Shown: positions 1 through 5,329 of the stretch, one piece after another | Position numbering within the stretch: the stretch's first letter is position 1 | How the letters are laid out: every line of letters starts with the position of its first letter | Origin: Gammaproteobacteria bacterium | GTDB taxonomy: Bacteria > Pseudomonadota > Gammaproteobacteria > GCA-001735895 | DNA length: 5,661 nucleotides | Assembly (NCBI GenBank): GCA_029882955.1 | Contig: JAOUJX010000280.1 | Coordinates: forward strand, 1-5,661 | Direction of reading: 5' to 3' | Position numbers and translations under genes: made by a program | The notes under the pieces: model-generated | The model's input: only the letters and a program-made list of their open reading frames with translations | The model's database searches: none | Told to the model about the DNA's origin: nothing

Positions 1-87
1 CGATAACTGCGCTCATATAATTTAATTCAGGCAATGAAGCATAATAGCTTATCGCCCATCGAACCTGCCTGCAACAGATTAGCCAAG
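1..87. other. Non-coding AT-rich upstream stretch
   Basis: All three forward frames meet stop codons within the first tens of bases, so no rightward gene enters the window here. A perfect TATAAT is present at 16-21, but its -35 region would lie outside the window, so it cannot be judged. On the minus strand an ATG at 16-14 opens a frame that runs off the left edge after about five codons, which is too short to call a gene. I see nothing else in this stretch. Confidence 0.4.
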
Positions 88-115
88 TTTACAGCCCGTT
101 CGGATTCAGGATAAT
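88..115 (+). promoter_or_regulatory. Predicted sigma70-type promoter for the ProV-like/aldehyde dehydrogenase pair
   Basis: TTTACA at 88-93 matches five of six bases of the -35 consensus. GATAAT at 110-115 matches five of six bases of the -10 consensus. The spacer is 16 bp. Transcription would begin near 122 and leave a leader of about 29 nt before the ATG at 151. The overlapping TAATAT at 112-117, with an 18-bp spacer, is a poorer alternative -10. No obvious operator palindrome sits over it. This is a pattern match only. Confidence 0.45.
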
Positions 116-150
116 ATAGCTCGCTTTATTCTATCCAGAACGAGTAGTCC

Positions 151-1182
151 ATGGCCGAACCTGCAAAAATTGTGTGCAAAAATATCTGGAAAATATTTGG
201 CACCTACCCGAAAAGGACTCTCGACACTATCGATCGGTCTCTGTCCCGGGCCGAAGTCCAGGCACAGACAGGTCACGTCATTGCAGTCAAGGATGTTTCC
301 TTTGAAATCAAGAAAGGTGAAACTTTTGTCGTAATGGGCCTCTCCGGTAGTGGTAAATCGACCCTGGTGCGCTGTATTTCTCGCCTCATCGACGCTACTG
401 CCGGTGAAATGATTATCGATGGCGAAGATATCATGACCTATAACGAAGCTCAGTTAACCGAATTACGCCGCTTCCGCATGAGCATGGTTTTTCAGCATTT
501 TGGCCTGTTCCCTCATCGCAAGATCATCGACAATATTTCTTTCGGCCTGGAAATCCGCGGCATGGGTAAGAATGAACGCAAGAAGAAAGCGGGTGAAGTT
601 CTCGAAATGGTCGGATTGCACGGCTGGGCAGATCATTACCCGCGCGAATTATCAGGCGGCATGCAGCAGCGTGTCGGGCTCGCGCGAGCGATGGCTGTCG
701 ATCCTGAAATTTTGATTTTTGACGAACCCTTTAGTGCTCTCGACCCGTTAATACGGCGAGAAATGCAGGATGAGTTAATCAAAATTCAGAATCAGGTACA
801 CAAGACTATGATCTTCATCACCCACGATTTCCTCGAAGCGATAAAAATGGGCGATCATATTGCAATAATGAAAGATGGTGAAATATCTCAGATCGGTACC
901 CCGGAAGAAATAGTCGCGAATCCGGTGGACGATTATGTTAGAGAATTTACCGAAGATGTACCGCGTTACAAAGTGCTCAGCGTCGGCAAAGTAATGCGCC
1001 ATGCCTCGGATGCCACCAGGTCGAACGGCGGCTATCGATGTAGTGTCCATGACAAACTGGATTCACTAATTGATATTGCCTGCGAATCAAACGGCCCGCT
1101 CACGGTGGTCGACGATGATAACCAGATTGTCGGTGAAATTGATCAATCGATGATATTAAAAGCGATGAAAAGTCGCTCGTAG
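151..1182 (+). CDS. proV: Glycine betaine/proline-type ABC transporter ATP-binding protein (ProV/OpuAA family)
   Basis: This is the cytoplasmic ATPase subunit that would power import of glycine betaine, proline betaine or a related quaternary-amine solute across the inner membrane. The nucleotide-binding domain is complete: Walker A GLSGSGKST (63-71), Q-loop Gln115 in VFQHFGLFPHR, signature LSGGMQQR (167-174), Walker B ILIFDEP (187-193), D-loop SALD (195-198) and switch His225 in FITHD. The N-terminal stretch before Walker A (KIFGTYPKR... with a long insertion through LSRAEVQ) is characteristic of ProV/OpuAA and unlike most ABC ATPases. Residues about 275-343 resemble one CBS repeat (PLTVVDDDNQIVGEI at 316-330). 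E. coli ProV is 400 residues with two CBS repeats, so this protein is short at its C-terminus. The ATG at 151 has only a weak upstream Shine-Dalgarno, but the N-terminus fits the family. No permease (ProW) or binding protein (ProX) follows. An aldehyde dehydrogenase comes next after 28 nt, probably in the same transcript. The family is secure; the exact solute is not known. Confidence 0.9.
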   Translation: MAEPAKIVCKNIWKIFGTYPKRTLDTIDRSLSRAEVQAQTGHVIAVKDVSFEIKKGETFVVMGLSGSGKSTLVRCISRLIDATAGEMIIDGEDIMTYNEAQLTELRRFRMSMVFQHFGLFPHRKIIDNISFGLEIRGMGKNERKKKAGEVLEMVGLHGWADHYPRELSGGMQQRVGLARAMAVDPEILIFDEPFSALDPLIRREMQDELIKIQNQVHKTMIFITHDFLEAIKMGDHIAIMKDGEISQIGTPEEIVANPVDDYVREFTEDVPRYKVLSVGKVMRHASDATRSNGGYRCSVHDKLDSLIDIACESNGPLTVVDDDNQIVGEIDQSMILKAMKSRS

Positions 1183-1200
1183 CTATACAGTAATAATAAC

Positions 1201-1204
1201 GAGG
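1201..1204 (+). promoter_or_regulatory. Ribosome binding site of the aldehyde dehydrogenase gene
   Basis: GAGG lies 6 nt before the ATG at 1211. This spacing supports 1211 as the start rather than the second in-frame ATG at 1217, which would be 12 nt away. Confidence 0.6.
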
Positions 1205-1210
1205 TAAACC

Positions 1211-2728
1211 ATGAACATGTTAGAAGAATTCGAACGTAGAAGTCATACCATCCTGATAGATGGCGAATTCAGGAAGAGCGAATCCACCGATAGCCGCGAA
1301 GTCATCGATCCGGCGACAGAAAATGTAATAGCCGGGATAGCGGAGGCTACCAGGCTCGAAGTCGATACCGCAGTGGCCAGTGCCCATGCGGCGCAGCGTA
1401 TCTGGTGGCATAAAAGTGCCCTGGAACGCTCTGAGATCATGCATGAAATCGCCAACGACCTGCTAGCCATTAAACCCCGACTGGCTGAGGCCCTGACTCG
1501 CGAAATGGGTAAGCCCTATAAAGAATCAGCCGATGAAGTGGACTGGTCGGTCTCGGCGATTCGCTATTATGCTGAAATCGGTCGCAGCGATATGGGTCGT
1601 GTGGTCGGCCCGGCAGTCGAAGGCCACCTCAATTACACACTGAAATTACCCCTGGGCGTCGTCGTTTCAATCCAGACGTTTAATTATCCGATCACCTTAC
1701 TTTCCTGGGAAGGTGCAGCGGCACTGACTTCTGGAAATGCCGTAATAGCCAAGCCTTCAGAGTACACTACGATCACGACCTTACTCTATGCCGAGGTATT
1801 CAATAAGCATCTTCCTCCCGGATTGTTCCAGGTCTTAACAGGTGCTGGTGATGCTGGTCGACAGTTAGTCGAACACCCGCAAACCAACATGATTGCATTT
1901 ACCGGCAGTGTGCCGACGGGACGCGCTATCGCTCGAACCTGCGGCGACATGATGAAACCAACACTGATCGAAACCTCGGGCAACGACCCATTTATAGTCA
2001 TGCCTTCGGCGCCTATGGATGTCGTTGCTCGCGCCGCCGCATTTGCCGCCTATATGAACTGTGGTCAGATTTGCGTATCGGCGGAGCGCTTCTTCGTTCA
2101 CGAAGATATCCACGATGTATTCGTCGAAAAGCTCAGGGAACATGCACAGGCTATTCGTATCGGCAATGGTCTCGATAAGGTGGACATGGGACCGATGGTG
2201 TCGCAAAAGGAACGCGATCGCTACGAGGCTGTACTGGCGCGAGCACTCGAACAGGGTGCAACTGTGGCTCACGGTGGCGGTCGGCCGGCAGGACAGGACA
2301 AGGGATGGTTTGTCGATCCGACGATTCTGACCGATTGCACAGCAGATATGGACATCTTCAACAACGAGAGCTTCGGCCCGTCGGCACCTATTTGTAAAGT
2401 TAGCAGCTTCGATGAAGCGCTTGAGCTTGCCAACGATTCACAATTTGGATTGGGCGCCTGCCTTTACACGACAGACATGCAGGAAACCATGCGAGCCACC
2501 TCGCAACTCGATGGCGGCATGGTCTGGGTTAATGCACCATTACTGGATAACGACGCAGGGCCATTTGGTGGTACCAAGATGAGTGGCATGGGTCGGCAGC
2601 TAGGCACCGAGGGCCTGGAGACTTTCCGTAAAACAAAGTTCGTCTGGATCGACCCGGGATGTGGAACCCAGGACTTCTGGTGGTTTCCATATGCTGATGC
2701 AGAATCTTATCCGGGTAAAGACGACTAA
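1211..2728 (+). CDS. NAD(P)+-dependent aldehyde dehydrogenase, possibly acting on betaine aldehyde
   Basis: This soluble enzyme oxidises an aldehyde to the carboxylic acid using NAD+ or NADP+. Its 505 residues match the usual ALDH superfamily length. Visible landmarks are the oxyanion-hole Asn158 in TFNYP, cofactor-binding Lys181 and Glu184 in KPSE, the Rossmann turn FTGSVPTG (230-237), the general-base Glu254 in ETSGNDP, the catalytic Cys288 in GQICVSAER, Glu386/Phe388 in NNESFGP, and the C-terminal GPFGGTKMSGMGR (450-461). The base motif reads ETSG where most relatives have ELGG. The tail after FVWIDP is rich in Trp, Phe and Tyr (DFWWFPYADAESY, 488-500). The gene starts 28 nt after the ProV-like gene and is probably co-transcribed with it. 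That neighbour makes betaine aldehyde or another aldehyde from an imported solute a reasonable guess, but the sequence does not fix the substrate. Semialdehyde or aliphatic-aldehyde dehydrogenase activity remains possible. Confidence 0.9.
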   Translation: MNMLEEFERRSHTILIDGEFRKSESTDSREVIDPATENVIAGIAEATRLEVDTAVASAHAAQRIWWHKSALERSEIMHEIANDLLAIKPRLAEALTREMGKPYKESADEVDWSVSAIRYYAEIGRSDMGRVVGPAVEGHLNYTLKLPLGVVVSIQTFNYPITLLSWEGAAALTSGNAVIAKPSEYTTITTLLYAEVFNKHLPPGLFQVLTGAGDAGRQLVEHPQTNMIAFTGSVPTGRAIARTCGDMMKPTLIETSGNDPFIVMPSAPMDVVARAAAFAAYMNCGQICVSAERFFVHEDIHDVFVEKLREHAQAIRIGNGLDKVDMGPMVSQKERDRYEAVLARALEQGATVAHGGGRPAGQDKGWFVDPTILTDCTADMDIFNNESFGPSAPICKVSSFDEALELANDSQFGLGACLYTTDMQETMRATSQLDGGMVWVNAPLLDNDAGPFGGTKMSGMGRQLGTEGLETFRKTKFVWIDPGCGTQDFWWFPYADAESYPGKDD

Positions 2729-2752
2729 AAGTAAGACAACGTTCGAGTCGGT

Positions 2753-2772
2753 AGCCCGCTAACCGGCGGGCT
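2753..2772. terminator. Hairpin between convergent genes, possible bidirectional terminator
   Basis: A perfect 7-bp stem AGCCCGC (2753-2759) pairs with GCGGGCT (2766-2772) around a 6-nt loop. It lies 24 nt after the aldehyde dehydrogenase stop and 1 nt beyond the stop of the leftward desaturase-like gene, so it would end both transcripts. No strong T-run follows on either strand (CTCTTACTCT on the plus side), so it is a weak candidate for a classical intrinsic terminator. It may instead protect 3' ends. Confidence 0.5.
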
Positions 2773-2773
2773 C

Positions 2774-3634
2774 TTACTCTGAACGCGGCCAGAAACCATC
2801 GATCTTTGCGTTATTCTGCTCGAGATACGGCCGGATTTCGTGAAACACTTTTTCGTACTGGTAGTAGGGTATCCATGACATCATATGGTGTATCAGGTGC
2901 ATATGCTGCCCCTGGGTAAGGAAATTTGCAAAGGGCCAGATAGAGCAGCGCGTATCACGATAACGCCCTGTTTCCATATGAGAATGGTGCGGCACCCAGG
3001 TGAAGAACACCAGCATGATGGAATAACCGATAAACCAGGGGATAAACCACAGGACTAATAATTCATAGCCATACCCTGACAGGATGATTGCACTGACAAA
3101 TACAGTATAAGCAGCAAAGGTCGCCATCGAGATTCGTCGCTCGTTATCCGGTACACGAAATTGCCGGCAATCGCGGTAGAGCGTCAGAGGGTTAAAAGCG
3201 CTGAGCGACGCTAGCGGAATTCTCCAGAAAGTTACGACACCGAAAGAGCCTCGCGCATATATATCAGGATCCTCTTCAGTGTTACACCGGGTGTGGTGAA
3301 CCTGATGAGACCTCTTATGCGGATAGAAAAACATCCACAGCAGGATGCAAACTGCAAAGCCGAAGAACCTGTTCAGCCAGCGCAGTCTTTCATTGCGCGG
3401 TACGATGTTGTTATGCACCGCTTCGTGGACCACGGTGTAAGAACCATACAGAGTAATAGCATTAATCAACGCACTCACCCAATACGGCAGTGCGCCACTA
3501 AGCGCGGCCCAGGTACTGACCAGCAAAGCCGCATAAACAATAATAGCCAGTCGAATTGTTGGCCAGGCAATCTCTGGCGAATGCCGACGGCCTACTTCCA
3601 TCTCCTGAGCAATGGTGGAATCTGTCTTTGCCAT
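2774..3634 (-). CDS. Membrane fatty acid desaturase/hydroxylase superfamily protein (non-haem di-iron)
   Basis: This is an integral membrane oxygenase predicted to use a di-iron centre and O2 to desaturate or hydroxylate a lipid-like substrate. Its 286 residues carry the histidine clusters that bind iron: H70-EAV-H74, H106-KRS-H110-QV-H113-H114, and H246-LI-H249-H250 preceded by QGQHM. A further group, PHHSH (215-219), lies in the middle. Hydrophobic segments lie at about 25-46, 50-68, 88-104, 169-190 and 191-212. The pattern PHHSHMETGRYRDTR followed by QGQHMHLIHH and IPYYQY resembles the compact subfamily that includes carotenoid hydroxylases/ketolases and MocD-type hydrocarbon oxygenases more than long acyl-CoA desaturases. 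That subfamily placement is a judgement by eye. The ATG at 3634 begins MAKTDSTIAQ and has only a weak Shine-Dalgarno. An upstream ATG at 3648 is out of frame. The gene converges on the aldehyde dehydrogenase and diverges from the oxidoreductase gene. No carotenoid or lipid genes nearby indicate a substrate. Confidence 0.85.
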   Translation of the reverse strand: MAKTDSTIAQEMEVGRRHSPEIAWPTIRLAIIVYAALLVSTWAALSGALPYWVSALINAITLYGSYTVVHEAVHNNIVPRNERLRWLNRFFGFAVCILLWMFFYPHKRSHQVHHTRCNTEEDPDIYARGSFGVVTFWRIPLASLSAFNPLTLYRDCRQFRVPDNERRISMATFAAYTVFVSAIILSGYGYELLVLWFIPWFIGYSIMLVFFTWVPHHSHMETGRYRDTRCSIWPFANFLTQGQHMHLIHHMMSWIPYYQYEKVFHEIRPYLEQNNAKIDGFWPRSE

Positions 3635-3685
3635 ATAAGCTTACCCATATTGCGAGAGCGTTAAGTCGCTATCCTGGTGTGAATG

Positions 3686-3713
3686 TATTAGTTCAGTTTA
3701 ACTACAACTAATA
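3686..3713. promoter_or_regulatory. Nested palindrome, candidate regulator binding site
   Basis: TATTAGTT (3686-3693) is the exact reverse complement of AACTAATA (3706-3713). Between them lies a second palindrome AGTT-T-AACT (3695-3703) with almost the same centre (3699 versus 3699.5). The 28-bp element covers the expected -35 position of the rightward TATAAT box and overlaps its first two bases. That placement suits an operator or activator site. No regulator gene is present in the window, so the protein that binds is unknown. Confidence 0.45.
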
Positions 3714-3755
3714 TAATACTGGAAGATCATGTAAAAAATATCAACTCATTCACCT

Positions 3756-3760
3756 GGAGA
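3756..3760 (+). promoter_or_regulatory. Ribosome binding site of the oxidoreductase gene
   Basis: GGAGA lies 8 nt before the ATG at 3769. It is the clearest Shine-Dalgarno in the window and fixes the start of the downstream gene. Confidence 0.65.
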
Positions 3761-3768
3761 TTTTCATT

Positions 3769-4785
3769 ATGACCTTTACCTGCGATGCCATGGTTATGCG
3801 CGAACCCGGTGCACCCGACGTACTGGAGAGACGTACTATCGAGTTATCCTGGCCCGGTAAACCCGACGAAGTACTGGTCAAACTGGAAGCTGCGGGGATA
3901 AACCCTGCCGATACCTTCTTCCGTGCGTTAGGCCCCTATATCGGTGACGGTGTCGGAGCTACCCTCGGCCATGACGGTGCAGGCGTTGTCGAAGCCGTAG
4001 GAGAAGCGGTCACAGAATTTTCAGTCGGCGACCGTGTTGCCTTTTGCAACGGTGGCGTCGGTGGTGATCCCGGTACTTACGCCAGCCATGCTGTGGTACC
4101 GGAATGGTTGCTCGCCAGGGTTCCCGATAATGTTGACATGGTACAGGCCGCTGCCCTGCCATTAGTCTTCATTACAATCTGGGAATCCTTCGTCGAAAGA
4201 GCCCGATTGCAAGCGGGAGAAACGGTTCTGGTTCATGCTGGAGCTGGTGGCACGGGTCATCTTGCTATCCAGGTTGCCAGACAATTGGGAGCGACAGTCG
4301 CGACCACGGTCAGCTCTGAAAAAAAATCGGCTTTTGCAGCCGCTCTGGGCGCCGAGAAAACTATCAACTATCGCAAGGAAGATTTCGTTACCGCGACCCG
4401 GCAATGGACGAGAGACAAAGGTGTCGATGTCGCTTTGGATAATATCGGCCCCGAGGGATTCCAGGCAACGCTTGGCACACTAGCACCCTATGGTCGTATC
4501 GTCACATTGATGGGCAGCCCGGGTGACGTAGATGAAACAGCGTATAACGCAAACCTCTCCATTCACAATGTCATGATGCTAACGCCGATGTGGCTCGGGC
4601 TTGACGATTATCGACGCAACCAGGGAGCTATTACCCGTCGCGCTATGGAATGGCTGGGTGAAAGCCGCATAAAAGTCGAAATAGCCGCCACCTACCCCCT
4701 TGATCAAGTGGCTGATGCCCACACCAGACTGGAAGCGGGCGGCAACATGGGTAAAATCGTTCTGACACTCGCCGGGGAAAAATAA
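3769..4785 (+). CDS. Zinc-independent MDR oxidoreductase, quinone oxidoreductase (QOR)-like
   Basis: This is a cytoplasmic medium-chain dehydrogenase/reductase expected to use NADPH to reduce a quinone or an activated carbonyl/enone. Its 338 residues match the family length. The N-terminal GroES-like domain contains NPAD (45-48), GHDGAGVV (67-74) and GDRV (87-90). The Rossmann domain contains VLVHAGAGGTGHLAIQVARQLGA-type sequence from 153 to 175, with the AGAGGTG nucleotide-binding turn at 157-163. The end has the familiar YPLDQVADAHTRLEAGGNMGKIVL pattern (309-331). The cysteine-rich loop that binds structural zinc in alcohol dehydrogenases is absent, and the usual catalytic-zinc ligands are not evident, which favours the quinone-oxidoreductase branch. 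It leads a compact rightward run: the next start codon is 1 nt after its stop. Substrate and in vivo role cannot be deduced. Confidence 0.88.
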   Translation: MTFTCDAMVMREPGAPDVLERRTIELSWPGKPDEVLVKLEAAGINPADTFFRALGPYIGDGVGATLGHDGAGVVEAVGEAVTEFSVGDRVAFCNGGVGGDPGTYASHAVVPEWLLARVPDNVDMVQAAALPLVFITIWESFVERARLQAGETVLVHAGAGGTGHLAIQVARQLGATVATTVSSEKKSAFAAALGAEKTINYRKEDFVTATRQWTRDKGVDVALDNIGPEGFQATLGTLAPYGRIVTLMGSPGDVDETAYNANLSIHNVMMLTPMWLGLDDYRRNQGAITRRAMEWLGESRIKVEIAATYPLDQVADAHTRLEAGGNMGKIVLTLAGEK

Positions 4786-4786
4786 C

Positions 4787-5329
4787 ATGCCTGCAAATAA
4801 AATTAAGTCATCGATAGAGAATGATCCAGAAGCGAACTTTGCTGCCGCAGTTTACGAACCAGACAGCGGCAACAGGATGGCATTATTGAAGTTTGTGGAG
4901 AAGCTGATGAATTTAAATGTGAGAGTCGGTGGCGTGCTTCAGGAAGCAGTCTACAATTCAGAAAATGAAGTCACCGGCCTGAATGCAATCAACGTCGCAA
5001 CCGGCCAACGCATGCCCATATCGCGTCCGGCAAAGCATAGCGAATGCGGCCTCGATGTATCGGCTCTGGCAGAAACATCAGGAATAATCCGTCAGGCAAT
5101 CGACGACCAGGTCGATCTCATCGTGGTGGAGAAATTTGGTGAACTAGAGCAGGATGGACGAGGTTTAATCGACGAAATTTTGCTAACCATTAGCGAAGGT
5201 ATCCCCCTGCTAATTTCGGTTCCAAAGGCCGCTCTCCCCATCTGGCAGGAGCGTAGTGGCGAACTGGGTAGCGTACTCGCGTTTAGCGAAGAAGCTTTTG
5301 AGGGATGGTGGAAAAGATTGATAGAATGA
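4787..5329 (+). CDS. DUF2478-like protein of unknown function
   Basis: This 180-residue soluble protein has no signal peptide or membrane segment. The core begins at about residue 18 (FAAAVYEPDSGN) and continues through VRVGGVLQEAVY (46-56), a central ECGLD (86-90), and a conserved-looking block LIVVEKFGELEQDGRGL (111-127), then GIPLLISVPKAALPIW (138-153). This order and wording resemble DUF2478 proteins, which are sometimes annotated as nucleoside-triphosphatase-like and are found near molybdate transport genes in other bacteria. No P-loop GxxxxGK[ST] is visible, so NTPase activity should not be assumed. GGGGA at 4774-4778 lies 8 nt before the ATG. The start is 1 nt after the oxidoreductase stop, and the stop overlaps the next start as ATGA, so translation of all three genes is probably coupled. 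The family call is from memory of motifs and is moderately secure. Confidence 0.7.
   Translation: MPANKIKSSIENDPEANFAAAVYEPDSGNRMALLKFVEKLMNLNVRVGGVLQEAVYNSENEVTGLNAINVATGQRMPISRPAKHSECGLDVSALAETSGIIRQAIDDQVDLIVVEKFGELEQDGRGLIDEILLTISEGIPLLISVPKAALPIWQERSGELGSVLAFSEEAFEGWWKRLIE

Larger units (their letters stand above)
3635..3768. promoter_or_regulatory. Divergent intergenic promoter region
   Basis: This 134-bp AT-rich gap separates the leftward desaturase-like gene from the rightward oxidoreductase gene. A perfect TATAAT at 3712-3717 is a good -10 box for the rightward run and would give a leader of about 45 nt, but no hexamer 16-18 bp upstream resembles TTGACA. On the minus strand, TTGATA (3744-3739) and TATTAT (3718-3713) resemble promoter elements, but their spacing of 20 bp is too long to be convincing. 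The two possible -10 boxes overlap, so expression of the two sides may be linked. Confidence 0.45.

Noticed and set aside
1..16. Minus-strand ATG at 16-14 opening a frame to the left edge (MSAVI...)
   Set aside because: Only five codons are visible and no Shine-Dalgarno precedes it, so it could be chance. The left flank would be needed.
1..54. CGATAA (1-6) and TTATCG (49-54) as an inverted repeat
   Set aside because: Six-base arms 42 nt apart in AT-rich DNA are expected by chance and do not align with the predicted promoter.
775..1050. Minus-strand open frame within the ProV-like gene
   Set aside because: It overlaps the conserved Walker B to H-loop coding region and has no supporting signal of its own.
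1865..2272. 135-codon open frame on the minus strand inside the aldehyde dehydrogenase
   Set aside because: It lies wholly inside a gene with intact catalytic motifs, has no recognisable domain and no evident ribosome binding site. It is a shadow frame.
3293..3664. 123-codon plus-strand open frame opposite the desaturase-like gene
   Set aside because: It is antisense to the histidine-box coding sequence, and its composition (no domain, scattered Cys/Gln/Asn) looks like a shadow frame.
4820..4900. P-loop NTPase motif in the DUF2478-like protein
   Set aside because: The N-terminal YEPDSGNRMALL stretch occupies the usual P-loop place but lacks GxxxxGK[ST], so ATPase function is not supported.
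5305..5325. Upstream in-frame ATG at 5305 as the start of the PhnD-like gene
   Set aside because: It would put MVEKIDR before the signal peptide. The ATG at 5326 gives a normal signal peptide and a classic ATGA overlap.
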